A stretch of DNA of 47,214 nt from Candidatus Gastranaerophilales bacterium (GCA_944322725.1 CALUPU010000012.1:1-47214), one strand, 5' to 3'. Shown: positions 24,998-34,859, counted from the first letter of the stretch. Program-made: numbers and translations. Notes: a model not told the origin generated them from the sequence alone.

Positions 24998-26065
24998 ATG
25001 TTAATAGAAGAATTATTGGAATCAGCTGTCTCACAGGGAGCCAGTGATATTCACATCTCGGCAAACCTTCCTCCTGTGTTTCGTATTGACGGCAAATTAG
25101 TAAGAACAAACACAGGTGCTCTTACTGCGGAAAATGTCGAATCACTTGTTTTCCCGATACTCAACAATGAACAGAGAAGAAAACTTGAGCAGGACTGGGA
25201 ACTTGACCTTTCATACGGTATCCATGGTCTTGGCAGATTCCGTGTTAACGTATACAAAAACAACGGCACATACGCTGCCGCTTTCAGAACAATCAATACA
25301 CAGGTTCCGACCTTTGAGTCTCTGGGACTCCCGCCTATTGTAAGAAGAATCACCGAAAAACCCAGAGGTCTTATCCTTGTAACAGGGCCTACAGGTTCGG
25401 GTAAATCTACAACTCTGGCGTCAATGATTGACTATATAAACGAAAACAGAAACGAACACATTTTGACAATCGAAGACCCTGTTGAATTTGTTCATAAATC
25501 TAAAAAGAGTGTTGTTCACCAGAGAGAACTCGGTCAGGATACACGTTCTTTTGCAAATGCGCTTAAATCAGCTTTGCGTGAGGATCCTGATATTATTCTC
25601 GTAGGTGAGATGCGTGACCTTGAGACTATTTCTCTTGCTATTACGGCAGCAGAAACTGGCCACTTAGTAATGGGTACTTTGCACACATCTTCCGCAAGCC
25701 AGACTATTGACCGTATTATTGACGTATTCCCGCAGGGTCAGCAGCAGCAGATTCGTATTATGCTTTCCAACTCGCTCGCAGCAGTATTTTCACAGACACT
25801 TTTGCCGAAAATCACAGAATCAGGCGAGAAAAAAGGCCGTGTTATGGCTCAGGAAATCATGGTCGTTAACGGTGCTATTGCAAACCTTATCCGCGAAGGC
25901 AAAACTTCACAGATGTATTCCGCAATCCAGACAGGCGCGCAGCACGGAATGCAGACACTCGAAACGGCTCTCGCAAACCTTTATAAGAAAAATCTTGTTT
26001 CGGCAGAAGATGCTCTTGCTAAATCAAGCCGTCCTGATGAACTGAGAAGATTAATCGGTATGTAG
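24998..26065 (+). CDS. pilT: Type IV pilus retraction ATPase PilT
   Basis: 355 residues, typical PilT length. The N-terminal PAS-like domain has ASDIHISANLPP; the ATPase has Walker A GPTGSGKS (130-137), Asp box LTIEDPVEF, Walker B DPDIILVGEMRD, His box TGHLVMGTLHT and the AIANLIREGK motif diagnostic of retraction ATPases. The ribosome site is AGGAG. It depolymerises pili for twitching or DNA uptake at the inner membrane. No pilin or pilB is in the window, so it is an isolated pilus gene here. Confidence 0.97.
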   Translation: MLIEELLESAVSQGASDIHISANLPPVFRIDGKLVRTNTGALTAENVESLVFPILNNEQRRKLEQDWELDLSYGIHGLGRFRVNVYKNNGTYAAAFRTINTQVPTFESLGLPPIVRRITEKPRGLILVTGPTGSGKSTTLASMIDYINENRNEHILTIEDPVEFVHKSKKSVVHQRELGQDTRSFANALKSALREDPDIILVGEMRDLETISLAITAAETGHLVMGTLHTSSASQTIDRIIDVFPQGQQQQIRIMLSNSLAAVFSQTLLPKITESGEKKGRVMAQEIMVVNGAIANLIREGKTSQMYSAIQTGAQHGMQTLETALANLYKKNLVSAEDALAKSSRPDELRRLIGM

Positions 26066-26869
26066 TTACTGCTTATCTTTTGGCAGGATAATTTTCTTTT
26101 TAATGTATTCCTGTACATTAGACGGTATTTGTATGTTCTGGAGTCCAAGATTATACTTTTTCATCTCGGCAAGTTTATCCTGCTCTGTCATCAAATCCTT
26201 TTTGGGGAGTTTTATGGAATTTTTTATTTCCTCAAAAGCACCGGACTTGCCTGCAAAAGAAGCTTTCAGAATAATCTCGTCAATGTTGTCGGAGTTCATG
26301 GCATATTTTTGCGCCAGTTCTTTAACGGATATGCCATAGGGAAGCTTGTAAAGCCACTGCAAAGAGTTTGCATCACGCGCTGAAAGCAAAACTACACCGT
26401 ATTTATGCGGAGTGTACATAATATCCGTGTCATAAGGACTGTGCCCGAGACCCAGCGCATGCCCGATTTCGTGCAAAATCGTATGATAAACCTCGTTTTC
26501 ATCCTGATACTGCTGATGAAGAATCCCATCCGATAAACCAATCTGCACCTCTGCAGAATATAGCCTTCCGTCATTATCAAAATGGAAATAACAATGCCCC
26601 AGAGCCCGTCTGTCCACACGTTTCCAGTCGAGGTTTACCTGTGACTCGTTCAGTGTTGAAACAATTTTGAATTTTACTTTTCCCTTGGAGACCTTCTCCC
26701 ACTCGGATAGAGCGCGATGCACCATTGCCTGATAACGGTAAGAATCGTTTCCCTGCTTTGCATACCAGCGAAACGGCGCTACATAAAACCGGAGCGGAAA
26801 ACAGTTGTCAGGCCACCTGATTATGCGGTTTTCTTTTAAATTGTCCTGAAGATAAGTTAAAAGTTCCAT
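26066..26869 (-). CDS. Matrixin-like (M10) zinc metalloprotease
   Basis: 267 residues. HEIGHALGLGH (133-143) gives three His ligands and the catalytic Glu, and DIMY (149-152) provides the Met-turn, as in matrixins. The region before it (AMVHRALSEWEKVS, NLDWKRVDRRALGHC) matches the bacterial M10 fold. No signal peptide or cysteine-switch propeptide is seen, and ~110 residues follow the protease domain. The gene abuts pilT tail-to-tail and lies nine bases after the RseP-like gene, so it is probably in that operon. Substrate unknown. Confidence 0.88.
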   Translation of the reverse strand: MELLTYLQDNLKENRIIRWPDNCFPLRFYVAPFRWYAKQGNDSYRYQAMVHRALSEWEKVSKGKVKFKIVSTLNESQVNLDWKRVDRRALGHCYFHFDNDGRLYSAEVQIGLSDGILHQQYQDENEVYHTILHEIGHALGLGHSPYDTDIMYTPHKYGVVLLSARDANSLQWLYKLPYGISVKELAQKYAMNSDNIDEIILKASFAGKSGAFEEIKNSIKLPKKDLMTEQDKLAEMKKYNLGLQNIQIPSNVQEYIKKKIILPKDKQ

Positions 26870-26877
26870 AAGTTTAG

Positions 26878-28248
26878 TTAAATTTGTTTTGTTATTATTG
26901 CGAATATATCATTAAATATAAGCACCATCATCAAAATAATCAAAAGCAGGAAAAAGAAATTGCTGACTTTTGCCATAACTTTTTCATCAACCGGCTTGCC
27001 TTTAATCTTTTCAATGATAAGAAACATCAAATGTCCGCCATCCAGCGCAGGAATAGGCAGAAGATTCATAACCGCAAGGTTTATGCTGATGATGGCAGTA
27101 AGAAGAATGCCGTTAAGTATTCCCGAATGCTCAATCATGTCGCCGCCCATCTTGGTCGCAGCAACAATACCTCTAAGTTCTTTTACGGGAATCTGTCCTG
27201 TAATAAGCTTTTCCAGACCTATTAAAGTGTATTTTGTGTTTATCCAAGTGTACTGCAAAGAGCCTGTTATAATTGTTTTAGGCGAAGTTGTGTGTATCAA
27301 AACACGCTCGCCGTCACGCTCGATTCCTATCAAACCTTCTTCGTTAGAGTATATCGGTTTTAATTCAAGAACCTTTTCTCCTCTTTTGACCGTAAAAATC
27401 ATAGGCTTTCTTGTATCAGCATAGGCTTTTGCAAGGTCAGAGAGAGTCATTTCACCGTCAGAGACAATCTGTTTTTTGCCCTGAATACTGTTACGCAGTT
27501 TTGTTTGATATGAATTCAGCTTTATCGAATCATTTTTTATTTTCTCAATGCCCATCAAAGCAGCTGCCGAAAGCTTAATCGGAGTTTCGTCTTTTGATGG
27601 AATCAGATTAAGAGCAGTGCCTTTTGCAACAGGCTGATTAATATTTTTAATATCGGGATTCTTTGCCTGAAGTTCTTTTAAAACGTTGTTATAAGCGTCA
27701 TTTGAAACATACCCGTCAAACTTTTTGCTTGCTTTTGCATATATATTTGTCTGAAACGGCTGGATTATGTCAGAACCGTTAATTTTCAGAATAATATCGC
27801 CTTTTTGCAATCCCGAATCTTTTACAGAAGCGCCCTTTGCCTCCTGAATACCTTTTACATAGACGATTGCTCTGTCTGTAGGGAGTTTGTGAGTAACAGA
27901 AGCAGTCACCATAACAAGAGCAATTGCACACAGCATATTTGCAATAACCCCCGCAGAAAGGACTATAGCACGCTTCCATGCCGGCTGATTGTGGAAGAAT
28001 TCCATGGAATCCTTAGGTAAATCGGTATTTTCCTCATCATCGGGAAAAGATACATAACCGCCCAGCAAAAATGCATGCACAAGTATTTCTATGTCTCCGA
28101 TTTTGCCTTTAAACAAAGTAGGCCCGACAGGAAGCCCGAAACCAAATCTTGTCACCTTAAACCCGAGTGCCTTTGCTGTAAGAAGATGCCCCAGTTCATG
28201 CACAAGGATTAAAAAACTTATCAGCAAAATCATTATAATAATATTCAT
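26878..28248 (-). CDS. rseP: RseP/SpoIVFB-type site-2 membrane protease (M50)
   Basis: 456 residues. The first membrane helix contains HELGH (17-21) and the last region LPIPALDGGH, the zinc ligands of M50 intramembrane proteases. A periplasmic PDZ domain starts with GASVKDSGLQKGDIILKING near residue 139 and is interrupted by an insert of roughly 130 residues before the strand FTVKRGEKVLELKP. RseP-type enzymes cut anti-sigma factors or signal-peptide remnants inside the membrane. A short gap to the matrixin-like gene downstream suggests co-transcription. Confidence 0.93.
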   Translation of the reverse strand: MNIIIMILLISFLILVHELGHLLTAKALGFKVTRFGFGLPVGPTLFKGKIGDIEILVHAFLLGGYVSFPDDEENTDLPKDSMEFFHNQPAWKRAIVLSAGVIANMLCAIALVMVTASVTHKLPTDRAIVYVKGIQEAKGASVKDSGLQKGDIILKINGSDIIQPFQTNIYAKASKKFDGYVSNDAYNNVLKELQAKNPDIKNINQPVAKGTALNLIPSKDETPIKLSAAALMGIEKIKNDSIKLNSYQTKLRNSIQGKKQIVSDGEMTLSDLAKAYADTRKPMIFTVKRGEKVLELKPIYSNEEGLIGIERDGERVLIHTTSPKTIITGSLQYTWINTKYTLIGLEKLITGQIPVKELRGIVAATKMGGDMIEHSGILNGILLTAIISINLAVMNLLPIPALDGGHLMFLIIEKIKGKPVDEKVMAKVSNFFFLLLIILMMVLIFNDIFAIITKQI

Positions 28249-28284
28249 ATAAACTGCTCTTTCATTTCTCTATCGATTAGTATT

Positions 28285-28313
28285 TTATCATAGTTTGTAT
28301 GGTCTGGTATAAT
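28285..28313 (+). promoter_or_regulatory. Promoter of comF-like gene giving a probable leaderless mRNA
   Basis: TTATCA (28285-28290), a 17-base spacer and a perfect TATAAT (28308-28313) precede the ATG at 28320 by six bases. The start point should coincide with the ATG. No ribosome site is present. Confidence 0.65.
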
Positions 28314-28319
28314 TATCTT

Positions 28320-28985
28320 ATGATTAAATTTTTATCACAATTACTCGACTTAATATATAAAAAGCGCTGTTATTTTTGCAGAAGTACTGATTCGGGCAAT
28401 TTGATGTGTGAAAACTGCTTTGAAAGCATTGAATTTTTGCCCTGTAAAATTTTTAGAAATATTAACGGGTGTCAGGTTTTCTGCGCCTCTGTATACAAAG
28501 ACAACCTGCAAAAACTCATCCGCGGTTTAAAATATCACAACAAAAAGGAACTAGCTTACTTTCAGGCAAAATTAATGTACGAATACTGGAAGAAGTTAAC
28601 AGTGTCAGAAAAAAAGTTTGTTATAGTGCCTGTTCCTCTTTACAGCAAAAGGGAAAAACAGCGCGGATACAACCACATGCTGCTTGTTGCGCATGAGTTT
28701 GCAAAACTTGCGGGAGAAAATTATATAGTAGAAAACAATCTCATAAAACGAATAAAAAATACAAAACCTCAATACAAACTCTCAAAAGCACAGCGGGAGC
28801 AAAATCTGAAAAACGCCTTTGAGATTACAAAAAATTGTGACAAATTTAAGAACAAAAATATTTTGATTTTTGATGACATTCTAACAACAGGCAGCACTCT
28901 TGAAGAGATGATTAAAGTGTTTAAGCAAAACGGTTTTGAAAATCTGTACGCCTTCACAACAAGCTGTGCAAAGCACAGTTTTTAA
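28320..28985 (+). CDS. comF: ComF-family phosphoribosyltransferase-like protein
   Basis: 221 residues from ATG at 28320; a second ATG at 28299 lies upstream of the promoter's -10 box and is unlikely. An N-terminal zinc finger (RCYFCRS, MCENC) is followed by the phosphoribosyltransferase domain with VPVPLYSKREKQRGYN and the PRPP loop ILIFDDILTTGST. ComF proteins assist DNA uptake in competent bacteria by acting with the ComFA helicase and DprA. Together with pilT nearby it hints at natural transformation, though other competence genes are not in view. Confidence 0.9.
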   Translation: MIKFLSQLLDLIYKKRCYFCRSTDSGNLMCENCFESIEFLPCKIFRNINGCQVFCASVYKDNLQKLIRGLKYHNKKELAYFQAKLMYEYWKKLTVSEKKFVIVPVPLYSKREKQRGYNHMLLVAHEFAKLAGENYIVENNLIKRIKNTKPQYKLSKAQREQNLKNAFEITKNCDKFKNKNILIFDDILTTGSTLEEMIKVFKQNGFENLYAFTTSCAKHSF

Positions 28986-29064
28986 CTAAACCTCCGCTGA
29001 AAAATATACAGTACTTTTATAAATTCTATGCTTGCGTTAATATTGTGGTAAAAGGGAAATAATT

Positions 29065-30147
29065 ATGAAAGATATGTTAGACAAAATTCTTCAAATCGAA
29101 GAAAAATATACAGAACTCGGGACAATTTTATCAGACCCCGATGTTATTGCAGACTATGAAAAATTCAGAGACCTTTCCAAACAAAGAAAGGCTATGGAAG
29201 AAACCGTTGAAGTTTACCATCAATGGAAAAATAATACTGATGCAATAGATGATGCAAAAGAACTGTTGAAATCCGAATCTGACCCGGAGATGAAGCAGTT
29301 TTTGCATGCGGAAATTGAATCTAATGAAGCGAAAAATCTTGAACTCGAAGAAAGAATGAAAGTTCTTCTTCTGCCGCGCGACCCCATGGATGACAAGGAT
29401 ATCATGCTTGAAATCAGAGGCGGTGCAGGCGGAGACGAAGCAAACATTTTTGCAGGCGATTTGATGAGAATGTATCTTCGCTATGCTGACAAACAGGGCT
29501 GGCAGTCTCAAATTTTAAGCAAAACAGACTGCGAGGCAGGCGGGGTTTCCGAAGTAATCATTTCTATCAAAGGCGACAGTATTTATTCAAAACTCAAATA
29601 CGAATCAGGTGTACACCGTGTTCAGCGTGTACCGCAGACAGAATCTCAGGGACGTGTGCATACTTCTACCGCTACAGTTGCAGTAATGCCCGAGGTTGAT
29701 GACGTTGAGGTTGAATTGAACCCCAATGATTTAGAAATTTCAACAGCACGTTCAGGCGGCGCGGGCGGTCAGAATGTAAACAAAGTAGAAACTGCCGTAC
29801 GTGTTTTTCACAAGCCTTCGGGAATTATGATTTTCTGTACGGAAGAACGTTCGCAATTACAAAACAAAGAACGTGCATTACAGATTTTGAAAGCAAAATT
29901 GTACGACATGGAAGTGCAGAAACAAATGCAGGAAATCACAGACCTTAGACGTTCACAGGTAGGTACAGGAGACCGCTCCGAACGTATCAGAACATACAAC
30001 TTCCCGCAGGGACGTCTTACTGACCACCGTATCGGACAAAACCTCAATGTATGGACTGTTATCGAAGGTGAATTAGATGAACTTATCAATCTGCTGATGG
30101 AACATGACCAGAAATTGAAACTGGAAAAACTGGCACAGATTAACTAA
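29065..30147 (+). CDS. prfA: Peptide chain release factor 1
   Basis: 360 residues, the standard length. The GGQ motif (234-236) triggers peptide release. The codon-recognition tripeptide is PQT (190-192) in [13 protein letters not shown], the PxT form of RF1 that reads UAA and [19 protein letters not shown] and [12 protein letters not shown] are also typical. The ribosome site is AAAAGGGA. The ZIP transporter gene follows after 12 bases, so they may be co-transcribed. Confidence 0.97.
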   Translation: MKDMLDKILQIEEKYTELGTILSDPDVIADYEKFRDLSKQRKAMEETVEVYHQWKNNTDAIDDAKELLKSESDPEMKQFLHAEIESNEAKNLELEERMKVLLLPRDPMDDKDIMLEIRGGAGGDEANIFAGDLMRMYLRYADKQGWQSQILSKTDCEAGGVSEVIISIKGDSIYSKLKYESGVHRVQRVPQTESQGRVHTSTATVAVMPEVDDVEVELNPNDLEISTARSGGAGGQNVNKVETAVRVFHKPSGIMIFCTEERSQLQNKERALQILKAKLYDMEVQKQMQEITDLRRSQVGTGDRSERIRTYNFPQGRLTDHRIGQNLNVWTVIEGELDELINLLMEHDQKLKLEKLAQIN

Positions 30148-30159
30148 GGACGTCATAAA

Positions 30160-30957
30160 TTGATTATCGAACATCATCACATAATAGCTTTTATTTTGAC
30201 CGTCATAGCAGGTCTTGCAACTATTGTCGGCGGTTCAATGTCATTCTTTGTAAAAAGAAAAAATCTAAGAATCCTCGCAATAGGACTCGGTTTTTCTGCG
30301 GGTGTAATGATATACATGGCCCTGACGGAAATTCTCAAAGACTCGCGTGAATATACAAATATTTATTTTGGAAGCAACTCGGCATTAATTACTTTCATAG
30401 GTTTTTTTCTGGGCATTGGCATTGCAGCGCTTATTGACTATTTTCTTCCGGCTCACTTTGGTGATGACATGATAGACAAGGCACCGCATGATATTTCCGA
30501 AGAAGATGAAAAGATTAAAAAAGCAGGGCTTTTGACAGCAATTGCAATCTCTTTACACCGCCTGCCCGAGGGTTTAACAATGTTTCTGGTGGCAAGCAGC
30601 GACTTAAAACTCGGAATCCCTCTTGTTGTTGCAATGGCAATTCACAACCTGCCCGAGGGTATTGCTATCGGGCTGCCGATGTATCATGCAACGGGCAAAA
30701 GAAGATATGCCATGCTTTTCTCCGCTATTGCCGGAATTTCGGGTCCGATAGGTGCATTAATCGGCTTCGGACTGATAAAAATATTTATGCCGCAGATGGC
30801 TATAGGTATTCTTTTTGCAATAGTTGCAGGGATTATGGTTTATATTTCTCTTGATACTCTTATGCCCACGGCACGCGAATACGGTGAAAACCACGATGTT
30901 ATGGCGGGTATTTTCGCGGGAATGTTCTTTATCGGCTTAGGAATGCTGCTTGTATAA
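30160..30957 (+). CDS. zupT: ZupT-like ZIP family metal transporter
   Basis: 265 residues beginning with TTG (AAGGA nine bases upstream), eight membrane helices. The second signature HNLPEGIAIG (His162) is intact. The first, usually HNxPEG, reads HRLPEG at 133-138, replacing a metal-binding Asn by Arg. The His-rich N-terminus IIEHHHIIA and an acidic loop between helices III and IV (DISEEDEKIK) are normal for the family. It imports zinc or other divalent metals across the inner membrane. Confidence 0.9.
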   Translation: MIIEHHHIIAFILTVIAGLATIVGGSMSFFVKRKNLRILAIGLGFSAGVMIYMALTEILKDSREYTNIYFGSNSALITFIGFFLGIGIAALIDYFLPAHFGDDMIDKAPHDISEEDEKIKKAGLLTAIAISLHRLPEGLTMFLVASSDLKLGIPLVVAMAIHNLPEGIAIGLPMYHATGKRRYAMLFSAIAGISGPIGALIGFGLIKIFMPQMAIGILFAIVAGIMVYISLDTLMPTAREYGENHDVMAGIFAGMFFIGLGMLLV

Positions 30958-30979
30958 ATCTTAAGACTTTTTTGACACT

Positions 30980-31618
30980 TTAGATAGAATTATTGCTGCC
31001 AAAATAGCAATTGTATTTTTTCTCATAGCCGATAGATGTTTTTGAATCGTGACCGGGGTAAACATCTATATTATCATCCAGCTTAAAGAGTTTTTCTTTA
31101 ATAGAATTGCTCAACTGCGCAAAGCTTCCGCCCTCAAAGTCTGTTCTGCCCACAGATGTATAAAATAATGTGTCACCCGAGAACAGGCTGTTTCCGGTTA
31201 AAAAGCATACACTGCCCGGAGTATGCCCCGGGGTATGGATAACTTTAATTTCCGTATCGCCCAGTTTAAAAACATCTTTTTCCGTAAATGTCTTGATATT
31301 TTCAGGAGGTAAAGCGTTATTTACAAATCCGAAACGCTCCAGCTGCAAAGGAAGATTTTGCGCAAGATAAAGGTCATTTTCGTGAATATACACAGGTACG
31401 GCAGAAGCTTTTTGCGCATCATACTCACCCATGATATGGTCAAAGTGGCCGTGGGTATTCAAGATAAATTTCAATTTTGCGCCATAGCTTTCTATTTCAT
31501 CAAAAATTGCATGGTAATCACCGCCAATATCGATTATTGCGGCTTCTTTTGCAGCTTCATCAATAAGAAGATAAGCATTGGCACCTATTAATCCGAGCGG
31601 AAAAGTTTTTATAATCAT
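30980..31618 (-). CDS. Metallo-beta-lactamase-fold hydrolase, glyoxalase II-like
   Basis: 212 residues. THGHFDH (55-61) gives the zinc ligands; HTPGHTPGSVCFL, LFSGDTLFYTSVGRTDF and VYPGHDSKTSIGYEKKYNCYF complete the pattern of small YcbL/GloB-like hydrolases, which cleave thioesters such as S-lactoylglutathione or related substrates. It lacks the C-terminal substrate domain of true glyoxalase II. It converges with the ZIP transporter gene. Confidence 0.9.
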   Translation of the reverse strand: MIIKTFPLGLIGANAYLLIDEAAKEAAIIDIGGDYHAIFDEIESYGAKLKFILNTHGHFDHIMGEYDAQKASAVPVYIHENDLYLAQNLPLQLERFGFVNNALPPENIKTFTEKDVFKLGDTEIKVIHTPGHTPGSVCFLTGNSLFSGDTLFYTSVGRTDFEGGSFAQLSNSIKEKLFKLDDNIDVYPGHDSKTSIGYEKKYNCYFGSNNSI

Positions 31619-31646
31619 TTAATATCCCCTGTGTACTATACGCAGA

Positions 31647-31952
31647 TTATACCATATAATTCATACCCGCAGGATTCATTGTTTTCCGGTTAGCTTCATA
31701 TTCAGCCTGCTCGGACGGTGTTCTTTGTTCGGGAGATTTTTCCTCAAGTTTTTTTATTCTGTATTCTACAAGCCAAGACTTTAATTTTTCAATAAGTCCT
31801 TTCGGCTCTTCATAGACAACACCGTCATGTGTTTCCACAACATCACCTACTTTTACACTTGCTACGGCAGGGAGAGTAACTTTGGGCTGTGATGATTGAG
31901 CCTGTGCTGAGGCAGAGGGCATTTGAGAAATTAAACTTGCATTTACTGTCAT
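31647..31952 (-). CDS. 101-residue hypothetical protein
   Basis: AAAGG lies eight bases before the ATG, and two TATAAT-like boxes lie upstream. The N-terminus is Ala/Ser/Gln-rich (residues 5-25), followed by DVVETHDGVVYEEPKGLIEK, which looks like a short beta strand, and a basic helix. No signal peptide or family is recognised. It is next to the flagellar operon and divergent from flhA, but no link to motility can be shown. Confidence 0.7.
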   Translation of the reverse strand: MTVNASLISQMPSASAQAQSSQPKVTLPAVASVKVGDVVETHDGVVYEEPKGLIEKLKSWLVEYRIKKLEEKSPEQRTPSEQAEYEANRKTMNPAGMNYMV

Positions 31953-32101
31953 ACAAAAAACCTTTCACATTATATACCATTATAAACCCTAAACAGGATT
32001 TTTTTTGCTATTATTTCTGCTAAACTTAAAGTTTGGTAAACAATTCGATAAATATATATATCTAGGCTATTATATTAGTGGGAAAGAGTACTTAAAAAAC
32101 A

Positions 32102-34228
32102 ATGAACTTAGGCGGACTGGCAAGCTTACTTAAGAATAACGATATTATAATGGCAATCGGTATTGTCATAATCGTTGCCATGATGATTATACCGCTTCCT
32201 CCGATGCTGCTGGATATCCTGCTTACTCTTAATATTTCTCTTTCCGTAATTATTCTGCTCGTATGTCTGTTTATAAAAGAGCCTCTGGAGTATTCATCTT
32301 TCCCGATTATACTTCTTGTCGCCACTATTTTTCGTCTGGGTTTAAACGTCAGTTCAACAAGGCTCATCCTCTTAAACGGATCTGCGGGTGAAGTTATCAA
32401 CTCGTTCGGACAGTTTGTTGTCGGCGGCAACTACATTGTCGGTTTCATTATCTTTATCCTGCTTGTTGTTATCAACTTTATGGTAATCACAGGCGGTGCA
32501 ACAAGGGTTGCAGAAGTATCGGCAAGGTTCACGTTGGACTCCATGCCGGGCAAACAGCTTTCTATTGACGCAGATTTGAACTCCGGCTTGATTAACGAGG
32601 AGCAGGCAAAAGCCAGAAGACGAAAACTGGAACGTGAAGCGGATTTCTATGGTACCATGGACGGTGCTTCAAAATTCGTAAAAGGTGATGCCACAGCAGG
32701 TATCATCATTACTGTAGTGAACATTTTTGCAGGTATTGTTATCGGTTTGTGGCAGATGAAAATGGATATCATGACCGCATTAAACACATTTACCATCCTT
32801 ACTGTCGGTGACGGTCTTGTTTCTCAATTGCCTGCACTTTTAATCTCTTTCTCAACAGGTTTGATAGTATCACGTGCAAGTGGTCAGGAAGACTCTTTGA
32901 GCGATGATATTAAACAGGAAATGTTCTCAAACCCGATTGTTCTGGCAATTGTATCTGTTCTTCTTTTCCTCTTAGGTATGGTGCCGGGTATGCCGACAAT
33001 ACCGTTTATACTCGTATCTCTGGGGCTCGGATGGATGGCTTATAACAAAAATAATGCCGCAAAAGCGCAAAAAGCACAGGAAGCAAAAGCAAAAGAAGAA
33101 GCAGAAAAGCAGGAAGGCGCTTTTGGCGGAGCACCCGGCAAAGTTGCAAAGAAAAAGAAAAAAGCTACCCGCGAAAGCGTTATGGAACTTTTAAATGTCG
33201 AAACCATCGAAATGGAAATCGGCTACAGACTTGTTCCTTTGCTGGATGTTGAGCAGGGCGGGGATTTGCTTGAGAGAATCGCGCAGATAAGACGCCAGAC
33301 CGCGCTGGATTTGGGTATTGTGCTGCCTTCTATCAGAGTAAGAGACAACCTTCAATTGCCGCCAAATACATACCAGATTAAGCTAAAGGGCGTGCCAATA
33401 GAATCAGGCGAAGTATACCCTGACAGAAGTCTTGCAATGAACGCCGGAGGCTCTGACAATGACCTTGGTATCAACGGCATAAGCGCTATTGAGCCTGCAT
33501 TTGGACTGCCTGCCATCTGGGTAGAAGAAAAAGACAAAGAAATTGCAGAAACATACGGCTACACTGTTGTAAGCCCCTCTGCCGTAATTTCCACACACCT
33601 GACAGAAGTTATAAAGAAAAATGCCGCAGAAATAGTCTCCCGTGCTGATATACAGCAGCTTATAGACAATTTAAAAAAAGAAGTTTCGGAAGAATACGTA
33701 ACAGACCTTATGAAAGACCTTACTGTTGCAGAGGTTCAGCAGATTGTGTACAACCTGTTAAAAGAAAGAGTTTCTGTAAGAGACCTCAAGACTATCCTCG
33801 AGGTTTTGAGCCTACAGTCGCGTGTAAGCAAAAATGCAGACTACCTGACAGAGCAGGTAAGACAGGCGCTTTCAAGAAGCATTTGCAAACAGAATCTTGC
33901 AGATACGGGCGAATTGCTCGCTGTTACGCTTGATCCCGAGGTGGAAAATACTATTGCTCAGGGTGTAAGTCCCGACGGCACAAGTCTTACGCTTGACCCT
34001 GAATTTACAAGAAGGCTTTTAGACAGTCTCAATTACGAACTGGAAAGAGCCATCTCCACTTCCGGCAATCAGCCTGTACTTTTATGTTCTTCACCTATCA
34101 GGCTTCCTTTCAGAAGACTTATTGAAAGAACATACCCGCAAATCGCGGTTATGTCGTATAATGAAATCAGCAATAACGTAAAAGCTAAATCTATCGGTGT
34201 AATCAGAATTGCACCGGCAAATGTATAA
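32102..34228 (+). CDS. flhA: Flagellar export gate protein FlhA
   Basis: 708 residues, normal FlhA length. Eight membrane helices occupy residues 1-330, with FRLGLNVSSTRLILL and KGDATAGIIITVVNI, the FHIPEP signature. A Lys/Ala-rich linker (AKAQKAQEAKAKEEAEKQ) leads to the cytoplasmic ring domain. It forms the nonameric gate of the flagellar type III secretion system at the inner membrane, working with FliI and FliH encoded at the right end of the window. It heads an apparent operon with PilZ, a small membrane protein, a kinase and an HD-GYP regulator, an unusual grouping for flhA. Confidence 0.97.
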   Translation: MNLGGLASLLKNNDIIMAIGIVIIVAMMIIPLPPMLLDILLTLNISLSVIILLVCLFIKEPLEYSSFPIILLVATIFRLGLNVSSTRLILLNGSAGEVINSFGQFVVGGNYIVGFIIFILLVVINFMVITGGATRVAEVSARFTLDSMPGKQLSIDADLNSGLINEEQAKARRRKLEREADFYGTMDGASKFVKGDATAGIIITVVNIFAGIVIGLWQMKMDIMTALNTFTILTVGDGLVSQLPALLISFSTGLIVSRASGQEDSLSDDIKQEMFSNPIVLAIVSVLLFLLGMVPGMPTIPFILVSLGLGWMAYNKNNAAKAQKAQEAKAKEEAEKQEGAFGGAPGKVAKKKKKATRESVMELLNVETIEMEIGYRLVPLLDVEQGGDLLERIAQIRRQTALDLGIVLPSIRVRDNLQLPPNTYQIKLKGVPIESGEVYPDRSLAMNAGGSDNDLGINGISAIEPAFGLPAIWVEEKDKEIAETYGYTVVSPSAVISTHLTEVIKKNAAEIVSRADIQQLIDNLKKEVSEEYVTDLMKDLTVAEVQQIVYNLLKERVSVRDLKTILEVLSLQSRVSKNADYLTEQVRQALSRSICKQNLADTGELLAVTLDPEVENTIAQGVSPDGTSLTLDPEFTRRLLDSLNYELERAISTSGNQPVLLCSSPIRLPFRRLIERTYPQIAVMSYNEISNNVKAKSIGVIRIAPANV

Positions 34229-34250
34229 ATATAAGGAATAAAATACCGGT

Positions 34251-34856
34251 ATGAAAAATTTAATAAAAAACGGACAAAAAATATTTATGGTGCCAAAAGA
34301 TATTAAAGGCGGTCTTTCAACCGTTATTAACAAAATTGTCGGCACTACAATCGAAGTTAATGTAAAAAAAGAAGACATCCAATATTACAAATCCGGCGAA
34401 GTCATAGAGATGTTTACGGTTATAGATGACGGTATGCTCTACTTCAAACCCAGAGTGGTAAATATTGATTCCGTTGAAAACACGATTAAAGTTGAATTTG
34501 ATAAAAATAAATACGACCAGCTTCAAAGAAGAGAGTACACAAGAATAGATATGCACAAAGAGTTTACTCTCAAAGACGAAGAAAAATCCTATATCTGTAC
34601 CTGTCTTGACCTCAGTGCAGGCGGCATGAAAATCGAAACAGAGGCTGAATTGGAATGTGCAAAAGATTATGAGATTGAATTCTCACTTGAGAGCAAAATC
34701 CCGATAGAATGCTTCTTTAAACCTATCAGGACAAGCAAAGATGCTTCCACGGGCAAAAATATTGTATCCGGACGATTTATCGCTTTGAAAAATATTGATA
34801 AGATAGCAATTGTCCAGTTCTGTTTTAAGAAACAAATGGAAAATACAAACAAATAA
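34251..34856 (+). CDS. PilZ-domain c-di-GMP receptor, YcgR-like
   Basis: 201 residues. An N-terminal YcgR-N-like beta domain (1-85) is followed by a PilZ domain with the two c-di-GMP motifs QRREYTR (Arg93, Arg94, Arg98) and DLSAGG (120-125), so ligand binding should be intact. YcgR-like proteins slow flagellar rotation when c-di-GMP is high. The gene begins 22 bases after flhA with AAGGA upstream, which supports a flagellar brake role. Confidence 0.9.
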   Translation: MKNLIKNGQKIFMVPKDIKGGLSTVINKIVGTTIEVNVKKEDIQYYKSGEVIEMFTVIDDGMLYFKPRVVNIDSVENTIKVEFDKNKYDQLQRREYTRIDMHKEFTLKDEEKSYICTCLDLSAGGMKIETEAELECAKDYEIEFSLESKIPIECFFKPIRTSKDASTGKNIVSGRFIALKNIDKIAIVQFCFKKQMENTNK

Positions 34857-34859
34857 ACT

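Noticed and set aside
32020-32050. Sigma-28 flagellar promoter before flhA
   Set aside because: A TAAA and a GATAA are present, but the spacing is about two bases too short and the GCC part is missing.
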